The notes beneath the pieces were generated by a model. That model was not told the DNA's origin, did no database searches, and saw nothing but the letters and a program-made list of their open reading frames with translations. From Diphasiastrum complanatum (taxonomy: Eukaryota; Streptophyta; Lycopodiopsida; Lycopodiales; Lycopodiaceae), in NCBI GenBank assembly GCA_029204225.1, contig CM055112.1:21766578-21830577 (forward strand): 64,000 nucleotides of DNA. Reading direction: 5' to 3'. The number at the start of each line of letters is the position of its first letter. Position 1 is the first letter of the stretch. Made by a program: the position numbers and the translations under genes. This document shows, in pieces, positions 45,065 through 56,093 of the stretch.

Positions 45065-46513
45065 GTGATGAATAACGTCTTACGTCCGCTTCTTGGTCAT
45101 TGTGTCTTGGTCTATTTTGATGATATTCTTATTTTTAGTCAGTCTCTTGCTGAGCATGTTGCCCATCTTTCCTCGGTCTTTCAGTTACTTGTACACCACC
45201 AGCTATTTGCTAAATGTTCTTTTGCTGTTTCTGAGATCGAGTTTCTTGGGTTTCTTATTTGTAATGGTCACATTCGTCTGGACCCTCATAAGGTTCAGGC
45301 CATCCAGGATTGGCCTATACCTACTGATATTCATCATGTTCGTATGTTTCTTGGGTTAGCCACTCACCTTCGTCGTCCAATTCGTCATTTTGCCACTATC
45401 GCAGCTCCTCTTCATGCACTTTTGAAGAAGTCTAGTACTTTTCTGTGGACTCCTGATTGTCAGACAGCGTTTGATACTCTTCGTCGTGCTGTTGTTGATG
45501 CTGCCGTTATGTGTTTACCACAGTTTGATCAGAAGTTTCTTGTTGAGACTGATGCTAGTAATGTTGGTTTGGGTGCTTTACTTCGCCAGTCACAATGTAT
45601 TATTGCTTATGAGTCGCGTTGTCTTCGCTCTTATGAGCAACGTTATTCTGTGCATGAGAAAGAGCTTCTTGCTATTATCTATGCTCTTAAGAAGTGGCGT
45701 CATTATCTGTATCGAGTCCCATTTGACATCATTACTGATCACCAGTCTTTACGTTATCTGTTTTCTCAACGTGACCTTAGTGATCATCAATTTCGTTGGT
45801 TGCAGTTTTTACAGTCTTTTAATTTCTCCATATTGTATCGTCCTGGTCGTGCTAACACTGCTGTTGATGCATTATCTCGTCTTCCAGCTTTGTTAAATAC
45901 ACTTGTTTCTACTATTCCTCCATGGTTTGATGCCCTACCTGCAGCATACCTTACATGTTCTGATTTTCGTGATGTTTATAGTTCTGCCCCACCTGTTTCG
46001 TCCAGTCCTCATCAGGTTTACTCCATTATTGACAATCGTCTTTATCATTATGATTCTCTTTGTATCCCTAGTTCTTTGGGTATCCGTTCCCAGTTGTTGT
46101 CGGATGCTCATTCCTCTCCTGTTGGGGGTCACTTTGGTTTTCAGAAGTCTTATGCTCGTCTCAAAGACCATTTCTATTGGCCCTCTCTTCGATCTGAGCT
46201 TGCTATACTTATTCGTACCTGCCCTTTTTGTCTTCGTAATAAGTGCTCCCGTGCTAATTCTGCTGGTTTGCTCCATAGTTGGCCTATTCCTCATCGCCAA
46301 TGGACTGATATATCTATGGACTTTATCCTTGGCCTTCCCCATACCCAGCGTGGTCACGATTCATGTATGGTGGTAGTTGACAGGTTCTCGAAACAGGCAC
46401 ATTTTATCCCAGTTCACAGTCCTATCACAGCAGAGCAGTGTGCACGTTTGTTCCTATCAGAGATTTTCCGCCTGCATGGATTTCCTCGTACTATCCTTTT
46501 TGATCGGGGATAG
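45065..46513 (+). pseudogene. gypsy-4 RT second half, RNase H, integrase N-terminal part
   Basis: A 482-residue frame that is nearly identical to gypsy-3 29110-30558 (differences such as LAEHVAH for LVEHVAH and DHQFRW for DRQFRW). It carries CVLVYFDDILIFS, FLVETDASNVGLGALLRQ, HEKELLAIIYALKKWRHYL, the integrase HHCC finger ending CPFCLRNK and MDFILGLPHTQRGHDSCMVV. It ends at FDRG through one extra G in gatcggggatag, exactly as in gypsy-3. Confidence 0.93.
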
Positions 46514-47430
46514 TAAGTTTACATCTATATTCTGGACAGAGCTTATGCGTATTTTGGATGTTCAGCTTTTATGGGTTCTGCTTATCATTCTACTTCTGAT
46601 GGGCAGTCTGAGGTCCTTAACAGGATCCTTGAGGATTATTTACGCCATTTTGTTACTCCTTCAGGGAAGGATTGGGATTAGCATTTATGTTTAGCAGAGT
46701 ATAGCTATAATAGCTCTGTTAGTACCAGCACAGGTGTCTCTCCATTTTTATTATCTCATGGCTATGCACCTCTTTTACCTGGCATTCCTCTTCCTCCTGA
46801 GGATACACCTGTTACACTTGCATCTTTTCTATCAGGTGCTCGAGAGCTTATTACTCGGGCCAGTTCTCATTTACAGCATGTTCAGCAGCGTTATCAGACC
46901 TCAGTTGATCGTCACCGGCGCCATGTTGAGTTTCAGCTTGGAGATATGGTTTATCTATGCTTACGGTTTGCACGTCATCATTTTGTCCAGGGCCATGCTT
47001 CTACTGAGAAGCTTGCACCACGTTATTATGGGCCTTATCGCATTGTGGAGGTTCTTAGTCCAGTTACATATCGCTTACAGCTTCTTGCTTCCACACGCGC
47101 CTGTGATGTATTCCATGTCAATTTATTACGTGCTGCTATTGAGGATGACGCTCCTTGTGATGCTGAGTTTCCTACTGCTCCAGAGTTATTTCCATTTTTA
47201 CCTGCTGCTTTATTACAGGTCCGTCTATACCATAGTCGACGCCGCCGGCAGATTCAGTTTTTGGTCCAGTGGGATGGTCGTCCTATTGAGGAGGCCACAT
47301 GGGAGCCTATTGATGTCTTTTATCATACACCATTACTTGCGGATCAGGCTCGTGCTCTTGCTGCACTTGTTGATTCCTCTACATCAGATGTTCCTCTAGT
47401 TGTTGATGCACCAGGGCTTGCTGCTACTTG
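46514..47430 (+). pseudogene. gypsy-4 integrase C-terminal part and chromodomain
   Basis: The frame continues DSKFTSIFWTELMRILDVQL, then a private one-base deletion near 46568 and a TAG at about 46678 (DWD*HLCLAEY, shared with gypsy-3). From 46946 it stays open through YLCLRFARHHFVQGHASTEK and CDVFHVNLLRAAIEDDAP to QIQFLVQWDGRPIEEATWEP. That is a complete-looking chromodomain, and the frame ends at 47431. This tail is deleted in gypsy-3. Confidence 0.92.
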
Positions 47431-47477
47431 ATCCGGTTATCTTTTCGGCAGTTGGGTCTTTTTTTTGTGTCGGGGAG

Positions 47478-47927
47478 AGTTATGGACTCGGCTCATTACA
47501 TTCGTCGCGTCCATTTACAGTTACAGTTACTTTACTTTATGCATAAGCAGGCCTTGGGCCCTTATTTATTCATTAGTGACATTCAGACTATATGGTTGGC
47601 CTTTGGCCTTATTATTCATTATTAGGCCATTTGGACATATTACTAGAGAGTGGGGGCCTTCTTGGAGGGCGCACTATTATCCCTCCCAGTTAGGGCCCTA
47701 GCCACTGGAAGCTTCCTTTTAGGGCTTCCTCTTCGCTATAAGTAGGGAAACTGTGTCATTTGTCATTCAGCTGATGATATTGATCTCTCTCTTTAGCCTC
47801 CTTAATCTCTCTCTTTCCTGCTTTCTAGGGTTAAGTCTTGCTTATGTGATGCTTTCATAGCTTAAGTCTTGCTTATGTGATGCTTTCATAGCTTAGCTCT
47901 AGATCAGCTGTGGCTCTATTCGTAACT
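47478..47927 (+). repeat. gypsy-4 3' LTR
   Basis: 450 bp, nearly identical to the 5' LTR. It starts agttatggactcggc and ends ctattcgtaact, followed by acaga. Confidence 0.94.
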
Positions 47928-47932
47928 ACAGA

Positions 47933-48169
47933 GAACGCCTCTCGGGTCTGAGCACATTTGGGGGCATTGCGAGTCCGACCTACAGGGGGACGCTACGGGA
48001 TCGGCATTTGTATGGTCATCCCCTCTGCGGAGAGGCTCACATTCTCGAGACATATGTTGCTAAGTCAGGTGCTGAGGCCGGTGAGCCATCCACAGATGTC
48101 GCGGACTCTGCTTCCACTGGTGCACCCACTGCCACCGCCACCGCCCCCGCCCCGCCCCCGCCTCCGCAG
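47933..48169 (+). pseudogene. hAT-2 second part
   Basis: The BED-finger frame resumes (NASRV, TGA at 47949, AHLG) and then, in another frame, gives HLYGHPLCGEAHILETYVAK and a proline/alanine-rich linker (PTATATAPAPPPPPQ). The next element, gypsy-5, starts at 48170 within the GC-rich linker. Confidence 0.6.
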
Positions 48170-48591
48170 TGTAAGATAAAAGAGCCTTCTAGCAAGAGCA
48201 TGCTAGAGAGAGCAAGTCAGGAAGCAAAGGGAAAATCTGAAACTAAGTAGCTCGACTCTCCTCCCACACACTCTTAGTCCCAAAGGGCTGGGTACCTGCC
48301 TAGTTGGCCTCTCCATGAGCTTGCCACTTAGCACTTGCTATCTCGGGTTCGCCCACGTGGCTAGGTAGTCACCTGTACCCACTGACCCCTCGGACCCCCC
48401 TGGGCCCATTACTAGACTCGGGGTACTACGTGGCCTTAACTGTGTACCTAACCCCTCGCTACCAGTTATACTGGTAGCACTGCGGGTCCACTAGCCGTGT
48501 CCCCTGGAACCCTCCTAACCAGTGATGACAACTGGTCGGGTCCCACCTAGCATGGAAGGCTACTCCTTACTGTACTACTGATGCCCTAACA
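48170..48591 (-). repeat. gypsy-5 3' LTR
   Basis: 422 bp, pairing with 54021-54443 with scattered substitutions. Confidence 0.92.
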
Positions 48592-48602
48592 CTCTTCCCC
48601 CC

Positions 48603-50211
48603 TTAAAAGCTTTCGGCCTCGAAAGTTACTTCTTCGGTAAGGAAGGTAGGATATCTCTTTCGAAGAACATCAGCTCTCTCCCAGGTAGCCTCCTCGGTTG
48701 TCTGATCCTTCCACTTCACGAGATACTCCTTGTAGATCGTATGTCTCGACCTACGATCCCGTGTATCCAGAATTTCTTCTGGCTCATGTGGCAAAGACCT
48801 CAATTCCTCGAAGGGTACCTGGTGGGAAATCACCTGATCTCCGTCCCTGAGCACTCTCTTCAGTCTACTGACATGGAAGACTGGGTACACCTTGGACCCT
48901 TCTGGCAAAGCCAATTTATAAGCCGAGTCTCCAACCCTCTTTAGTACCGCAAATGGTCCACAATATCGAGGAGATAACTTTGGACACTTACCTGTCTGCA
49001 AAGTTTCAGATTTCTCCGGAACTCGCAAATAAACTTCATCTCCTCCTTTAAATACTACTACTCTACGGATTTTATCTGCATAATGTCAAGATCGCGCTTG
49101 CGCCTGTCGGACATTCTCTTTAGCAACCTTTAACATTTCAAACATGTCTAGGAGAAAATCCTTGACCATTTGTATCTGCTCTCTCTCGAGTCCCACTGCC
49201 ATCGGGGCTCAAGGTTGATACCCATACATCATCATGAATGGACTATACCCAATGGTATCATGCGTTGAGCTATTATAGGCAAACTCCAACAATGGAAGAT
49301 ATTCTTCCCAGTTAGATTGTTTCCTACTCACATAAGCTCTCAACATATCTTCTAGGACTTGGTTGACTCTTTCTATTTGACCATCCGTCTGTGGGTGGTC
49401 AGAAGTACCCATTTTTAGCTTAGTTTCTAACTTAAGAGACACGTCTCGCCAAAAATTGCTGGTAAACTTAGGATCTCTATCACTAACAATACTTGATGGA
49501 AGTCCATAGAGCCTATAAATATTTTCTATGAAGAGCCTAGCTAACTCAGGCGCCCTCACTGTAGTCTTAGTCGGGATAAACCTGACCATTTTAGTCAACC
49601 TGTCCACTATTACCCAAATTGAATCGTGGCCTCGATTCGTCTTAGGTAAACTTACAATAAAATCCATACTGATACTTTCCCACTTGCCATCGGGTATCTC
49701 TATTGGCTATAGGAGGCCACCTATCTTAAAGCGTTCCGTCTTATTGGTCTGGCACTTATGGCATTTCAATACGTACTCTTGGACGTCTCTACTCATGCAG
49801 GCCAATAAAATTCCTTCCTTGCTAAGGCATATGTCTTTCTAATACCCGGATGCCCCGCACTAGGACTGTCGTGACTTTCTTCCAAGATTTCGTGCCTAAA
49901 ATCACCGTCCCTAGGTACGCAAACTCTACCCTTGTAAAGAAGGTACCCATCCTCAATAAAAAGTTCTTCCATCGTTGGTCACTATTTCTTTCCTCGGTTG
50001 GCCCGGCCGAGCCACCCGGTGACTCTTGTTCGCTATTTCTTCTTACGGTTGGTCCTTGCTGACCACCCGGCGAATGTTGTGCGACAGCGACAGCTGTATT
50101 TCTTTGAAGTACTTCCTGCCACACACGTGCATAGTGAGAATCTTTCACGCACGTATTTCTCAATGACTCCAAAAAGTCATTGTGGAAGACCGTAAAACTA
50201 AGTGCATGCAA
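48603..50211 (-). pseudogene. gypsy-5 integrase and chromodomain
   Basis: The integrase core frame (49209-49667) starts MDFIVSLPKTNRGHDSIWVI and has VSDRDPKFTSNFW and QTDGQIERVNQVLEDML, so Asp and Glu catalytic positions are present. The finger region lies upstream to about 50211 in another frame with an unusual Gly/Gln/Arg-rich insertion (PGGQQGPTVRRNSEQESPGG). The C-terminal frame (48603-49028) carries YCGPFAVLKRVGDSAYKLAL and VYPVFHVSRLKR, then the chromodomain YLVKWKDQTTEEATWERADV. Stops occur at about 49080 and 49210. Confidence 0.88.
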
Positions 50212-50259
50212 CTCTGGTCTTCTACTAAGGGCATCTGCTACAACATTGTAGCGTCCCTT

Positions 50260-52128
50260 CCTATAGCGAAGCTAATAGTAAAACTCCTGGAGCAACTCGG
50301 CCTAGCGAGCTTTGCGACCCTTCAACTCGCCCTGCGAAGACAACCATTTGATACTCTCATGATCAAAGACTATCTCAAAACTTGCCCCATACAAGTAGTG
50401 TCGCCACTTCTTGAGGGCATAAACTATAGCATACAGCTCCTTCTCATTGGTGGAATACTTTCGTTGAGCCGCATCCAATTTCTTACTCTCAAATGCAATG
50501 GGTGTCCGTTCTGCAATAGAACCGCACCAGCAGCCTCTTCACTGGCATCTGTCTCAACCACAAATGGCTGAGTAGGATCGGGTAATCTTAAGACAGGATC
50601 TGCAGCTATTGCACATTTCAACCTTTCAAAGCTTCTTTGCTGGGCTTCCCCCCAAGAAAAAGCTTTGCCTTTACCTCTTAGCAAATCCGTCATTGGAGTT
50701 GCTAACTTGGCGTAATCTCAGATGAACTTCCGATAATACCCAGCAACACCTAGGAAGATTTGCAATTCTTCCAAATTACTAGGCATTGGCCACTGTAAAA
50801 TGGCAGCCACTTTATCAGAATCCATACTGATTCCCTCATCCGTGATCACATGCCCCAAGTACTTTACCTTTTCTATGAAAAATTCACATTTTTCTTTCTT
50901 AGCGAAAAGGGAATTCTTTCTTAGCAGTTGGAAGACCTTTTTTAGGCAATTCCTCAGTTTTGCTAAAGACGAGAATATCATCCAAGAAAACTAATACAAA
51001 GTTGCCCAAATAGGGCCTTAGCACATTGTTCGTAAGCCTCATTAACGTGGCTGGAGCATTGGTTAACCCAAAGGGAAGACCCAAAAACTCAAAGTGTCCT
51101 GACCGAGTTCGGAAAGCCGTCTTAAGGGCATCACCTGCACGGATCTGATCCTGATGATATCCCGATCTTAAATCAATTTTAGTGAAAAATTTCGCTTATA
51201 ATAAGTGATCAAAGAGATCATCTATCCTGGGAAGAGGATATCTATCCTTTACCGTGACCTTATTCAGGGCACGATAATCAACACACATGCGCACTGATCC
51301 ATCCTTTTTCTTAACTAAAAGAATCGGTACAGCCCATGGTGACTTACTTGGCTTAATAAAGCCCTTCTTCAGGTAGTCTTCGAGCTGCCACTCGACTTCC
51401 TGAAGCTCTTTGTGACTCATTCTATATGGTGGTTTACTAATAGGTAGAGTTCCTGGAATTAACTCTATAGGATGGTCCACCTCCCTGGCGGGTGGAAGCC
51501 CGTCAAGTAAATTTTCAGGAAATACATCCTGAAACTTGCTAAGCAGTTTTTTAACAGAGCCTTCTCTGTTATGCTCTACTTTACTCTTTCTAGTCTCTAG
51601 CATGTCTAGGCTTTCTTTAAATACTAAAGCATTAATACTAGAATAAAGTAGAAGCAAGTATTGAAGGAAAAACAGATATTGAATCAGAATGCAAAGAACA
51701 GAGAAATACCTGGTCAACGGCCTCAACACGAAGAAGTCTCCTCAGCTCCAGGGTGCCTCCGGTATACCAAGTTCATTGTATAATTTAATATCTTTGCCAT
51801 TATGTTCAAATGCAATATAGCCCTCTTGGTAATTTCTTATCAAAGACAGTCCCAAATCGTATAACCACTCCTTACCTAGGATGATGTTCGCTATAGCTAA
51901 CTTGATAACCTGAAAATCCAGGCTATCTTCATATTCTCCAATCGTCAAGGGTACCTGACGAATGGCGGAGTCCCAAACGTTTTTCCATTGGCCATTAGCC
52001 ATGGAAACAACGTATCTCCGGTCACCAATAGTGGCCATGAGCCCTAACTTCTTTACCAATGAATAGTTGATAAAGTTATGGCTTGCTCTGTCATCGACAA
52101 GAATACAAACTCTACGACCACCAAGCAT
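50260..52128 (-). pseudogene. gypsy-5 protease, RT and RNase H
   Basis: Protease (51742-52128) begins GGRRVCILVDDRASHNFINY. The active-site DSG of relatives reads DDR, so even without stops it would probably be inactive. RT has [20 protein letters not shown] (about 51200-51730) and then [15 protein letters not shown] with catalytic LDD at 50899-51084. [20 protein letters not shown] follows. RNase H (50424-50693) starts FVVETDASEEAAGAVLLQNG. Frameshifts near 51190, 50940 and 50710 separate the pieces. Confidence 0.9.
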
Positions 52129-52137
52129 CCCATGTAG

Positions 52138-53229
52138 TCAAAACAGGGTATGCCTCTCGACACTAGGGTCACAAAGGACAGTGGAGACATAGGACTGTGT
52201 CTGCTGATCAAAACTCACCTCAATGGTGCGTAACTTTTTCTCCTGTCCTCCCTTTTGAACACTAGGTCCTTGAGAGCCACCCTTCTTTTCTCCTTCTTGC
52301 CTTCTAGCAAGAAGTGGACACTGGAATCGAGAGTGGTCACTTCCAAGACAATGAAAGCACAATTTTTCATTTTTAGCTTTTTCAAGCTCAGCAGGTGATA
52401 ATTTAAATTTTTTGCTTTCACAAATTTATTCTTGTAGTCTCTGAGGGTTCTGTTGTTGCGGACTTACCCTTACGGTCTCTTTCGAGGAGATTGTCATACG
52501 TCTGGGCATACTTAGCTGCCTCCTCGAAAGTCTGAGGTTGCCGAGGTATGACCTCTTTTGCGAAATTTGTGACCAAGCCCCTTAAAAATCCTCTCCTCTT
52601 CTGATAATCATTTATGGGGAGTCTGAGCATGGTCTCTCTATAATTGGACAGATATTGGGTAAGGGTGCGGCTTTCCATCCGGCACTCTTCCCAAAGCCGC
52701 CAATTACGATCTTCCTCATTCTCGGGAAGATGTTCCACCACTTGGAAGACTTGCCTCTCAAAAACAACCTTGTTTCTGTAGGTCTTAAATGATCAGGGGT
52801 GCCTGTGAGATTATGGTAATTTGTCCAGTGAAATAAAAAGGCAGAGACATTGTCTACTGTCCTTTCTTTCTCCTCGCTGCTATAAGTCAAATTTTGCACA
52901 TCCTTCGCGGAGAGTCTCACTCGTTCCGAAGTCAGGGGAACATCTTCCATTGCTTCGGATGGTGTCGGAACCTTAGGTCTTACATCCGGCAATTCCCAAT
53001 GAGTTTCCATCAGGGTGAAAGTCAAACTACCAACCAGCATCTCTCGGAGTTGCTGGAGGGTTTGTTCCAAATGAAACCGATCAGTAATCGACTGGAATCT
53101 TTCCTGGGTTTCAGAGGCAAAACTCCGAAACTCAGAACGAACCATAAACTGGTCGAAAATCGCCTCGTTTGACAGAGGGGATATCGACACTGGAATCTCT
53201 GGAATTTTTTCCGGTCTTTCCGGTTCCAT
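52138..53229 (-). pseudogene. gypsy-5 gag and zinc knuckle
   Basis: gag starts MEPERPEKIPEIPVSISPLS at 53229. It continues through FLFHWTNYHNLTGTPDHLRP and, after a frame change near 52740, ECRMESRTLTQYLSNYRETM and LRLPINDYQKRRGFLRGLVT (a retrotransposon gag domain), to the knuckle CFHCLGSDHSRFQCPL at about 52320-52362. The knuckle has the C-x2-C-x4-H-x4-C spacing. A stop at 52420 separates the gag domain from the knuckle. Confidence 0.85.
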
Positions 53230-54020
53230 AATGAAAAAAAGTCAAATTTCAACGTAAAAACCTACCAAGGTCCTCGATAGCAGGTGCTGAGTACGTACTG
53301 GCGTGATTTCCCTGTCTTATAGGTACAGTACCGCCTTCCCACAGCCGACTTTGCTCAGCCTTCAACTGATTTTGACTAAACAGGTCCAAAAAAAGGCCAA
53401 ATTTGAGCCTTTATATCTTCTCAACCGCTGCAAATTCTGGTACAGAATCATTTAAGCCTTCAAGGAGTCTGTCTTGGCTACCAAACAAGCTATTGCGCCT
53501 GATCTGGGCTGTCAACTCACATTCTGACTAAAACTGGTCCAGCGCCTATATTCCAAGGGGGGCAGGTGCAAAATCAATTCAAACGGCCATAGTACCTGGC
53601 TGTGAATGTCTTGAAGACTTTCTTAGGAACAGAGACCCCTATTCCCAAGTTTTTGGAGGATTCTGACGCCTACAGAGACAGCAAGAAGCAAAAAACTTCA
53701 AACAGGCCAGTGCCATCCCTAAAAAACCATTTTTTTGTCAAATTTATGACCTGCAACGCCTTGCTACAGTATGAGGCATGTATCTACCGTATTTTTGGAT
53801 TAGAAAACCGTTGGGACAAGTCCCTTCAAGTTCTGACCAGTCTACAGCAAGTTACGAGCAAAAAACTTCATTTTCTCTCTCTAAAACGGGGCAAATTTTT
53901 TTTGCAAAATCCTCAGATTTGGGCTGGAGATGCAACTCATGCCCAGCAATCCCCTTAGCAAGCAAGAAACAGTGGCATTTCCACTCCCACGATGGCTGGA
54001 AAGCCTGCTCTGATACCAAG

Positions 54021-54443
54021 TGTAAGATAAAACAACCTTCTATCAAGAGCACGCTAGAGAGAGAAAGTCAGGAAGCAAAGGGAAAATCTGAAACTGAGTA
54101 GCTAGACCCTCCTCCCACACACTCTTAGTCCCAAAGGGCTGGGTACCTGACTAGTTGGGCTCTCCATGAGCTTGCCACTTAGCACTTGCTATCTCGGGTT
54201 CGCCCACGTGGCTAGGTAGTCACCTGTACCCACTGACCCCTCGGACCCCACTGGGCCCATTACTAGACTCGGGGTACTACGTGGCCTTAATTGTGTACCT
54301 GACCCCTCGACTACCAGTTATACTGGTAGCACTGTGGGACCACTAGCCGTGTCCCCTGGAACCCTCCTAACCAGTGATGACAACTGGCCGGGTCCCACCA
54401 AACATAGAAGGCTACTCCTTACGGTACTACTGATGCCCTAATA
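54021..54443 (-). repeat. gypsy-5 5' LTR
   Basis: 423 bp, from tgtaagataaaacaacc to gatgccctaata on the plus strand; the outer CA has become TA. Confidence 0.9.
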
Positions 54444-54860
54444 GCACCCGCCACTGCCTCCGCCTCCGCCACCGCCACCCACACCCCCTCCGCCAATACT
54501 CCCCATGGATCCACAGCCTCCACTGCTGCACCTACGCCTATGCCACCACCTTCAGATATGCACCGTCCGTCCGCATCCTCCGCTTCCGCACCTACACCTA
54601 TGCCACCACCTCCAGATCCGCATCGTCCATCCGCATCCCAGCCATCCACATCCCGAGGCACCAGACAGATGTCCATGTCGGGATCTTTCAGAGAGGGGCA
54701 GCACAGAGAGGCCACCAAGACCATAGCACAGATGTTCTATGACCTGAACCTCCCCTTCATCATGGCCTCATCCCGCATCTTTGGAGAGGCTATCTCGAAA
54801 GTTGCAGTTTGCGGGGCCGAGTACACACCACCCACAGCCGATGTGCTTCGTGGCCTTAAC
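54444..54860 (+). pseudogene. hAT-2 third part
   Basis: After a proline/serine-rich linker with two near repeats (PTPMPPPSDMHRPSA and PTPMPPPPDPHRPSA), the frame reads QHREATKTIAQMFYDLNLPF, then IMASSRIFGEAISKVAVCGA and EYTPPTADVLRG. This is the start of the hAT transposase body, with the pattern I..FFY...IPFN...S..F..M......Y.PP....LR. The open frame at 54540-54932 runs on into LTR sequence of the gag-only Copia element at about 54860, where the hAT homology ends. Confidence 0.7.
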
Positions 54861-55275
54861 TATATTAAACTTGACTTAAGGCACATTTGGCATTTACCAC
54901 ATTTATCTATTACATTTCAAGTATGTCTATAAATAACAAAGTCGCATTGCCCAGGAATAGTAATTCTAACACCCTCCCTCAATGACAGCTTTGTTAGAGG
55001 TGGCATTGCCCACGAATAGTAATTCCATCACCCTTGAGCCAAACATCCACTAGAATCTGCAAAACAAATTGCTCACTGCATCATGTCCAAGAGCTATGCC
55101 AAGGATAATATCCTTCCCTGAAACTGCAAATGCATCCGCAAACTGCCTCATATTGAAAATATCACCTTACTTCTGAATCCAAGGAACCATCTTCTAGGAT
55201 ACCTATTCCAAGTTTAGCAATCCTGCAACAACTTTCTGAACCCCATAGAAGATAAAGTACATGCGCACAAACTTA

Positions 55276-56093
55276 TTACCAAGCATCTGCTTCGTCATAA
55301 GACTTTTCAGCTACAGCTGTTAGGTTCACTTCCTCTTTTTCTTTATCACTTTCAGTGGACTTCTTTGACTTAAGATCCGCTTTCATCTTTAAACATTGAT
55401 TCTTATAATGTCCCATCTTTCCACAATAAAAGCACTTAACGTTTTTTTTACTCTTAGAACTGTCTTCATCACTTTTAGATTTACTAGTCTGATTAGATTT
55501 CCACTTAGTAAATAAAGCGACTTCATCTAAAGAGAATATTGTAACAACAGAATGTTGCATCCTACGTTCTTCTTCAAGTAATGAAGCTATCATCATTTCT
55601 AATGACTGATTAGGCAAGTTTCCGAGTGTAAAAATGACATTACTATACTCAGCCGGCATGCTATTCAATAGCACGGCCATAGCATCATCTTCGGAAACAT
55701 TAGAACCAATTCCAACAGGCTGATTTATTATTGACTTCATACGATTCACGTGATCATTTAAGCTCATTCCACTTTCTAGCTTTAATGCGAAAAATTGCTG
55801 CTTAAGAAGGATTTTACCATTTTTAGAACGTGCTCCAAATATAGCTTCCAATGATTGCCATATTTCATGAGCAGTCTTAGATAGGTCTAAATGATGAATT
55901 TGAGAATCAACCAAACCAAGACCAATGTAAGCAGCAGCTCTATACTAGAAGAATCACCGGAATCTTCTTGCTTAACTTTGGAACCGTCAACAAGATCCCA
56001 CAAATTTTTCTCAGTCAATAATAATCTCATCTTGACTTGCTATGTATGAAAGTTCTTTTCGTCAAATTTATCAAATGAAGTTCTTTGATCCAT
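55276..56093 (-). pseudogene. Copia-type gag (UBN2-like) with CCHC knuckle, left copy
   Basis: The start MDQRTSFDKFDEKNFHT at 56093 meets a TAG (where relatives have Trp), and a frame loss near 55935 precedes the open 212-residue segment at 55276-55914. That segment holds the UBN2/Copia gag core (HEIWQSLEAIFGARSKNGKI, MSLNDHVNRMKSIINQPVGI, LLNSMPAEYSNVIFTL) and the knuckle CFYCGKMGHYKNQC. The 212 residues are identical to the right copy at 60189-60827, and both copies share the TAG and the frame loss. Confidence 0.88.

Larger units (their letters stand above)
42048..47927 (+). mobile_element. gypsy-4: recently inserted chromovirus, defective
   Basis: A plus-strand Ty3/gypsy element of 5.88 kb with near-identical LTRs at 42048-42496 (449 bp) and 47478-47927 (450 bp). 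It has the perfect 5-bp target duplication acaga (42043-42047 and 47928-47932). Termini are AGTTATGG...CGTAACT. A perfect tggtatcagagc primer-binding site sits at 42497-42508, and the tract cggggag precedes the 3' LTR. It has gag, knuckle, RT, RNase H, integrase and chromodomain, but the protease is deleted. It shares stops and a frameshift with gypsy-3. Confidence 0.95.
48170..54443 (-). mobile_element. gypsy-5: Ty3/gypsy element with canonical TG...CA LTRs
   Basis: A minus-strand element of 6.27 kb with LTRs at 48170-48591 and 54021-54443. On the element strand the 3' LTR starts TGTTAGGGCATCAG and ends TTATCTTACA. The 5' LTR start has mutated to TATTAGGG. The primer-binding site tggtatcagagc (complement at 54007-54018) lies 2 bp from the LTR, and the polypurine tract aaggggggaag (48592-48604 complement) precedes the 3' LTR. 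Flanks cgcag and gcacc do not match, but they lie in simple GCC-rich DNA. The polyprotein order is gag, knuckle, protease, RT, RNase H, integrase, chromodomain, all broken. Confidence 0.92.
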
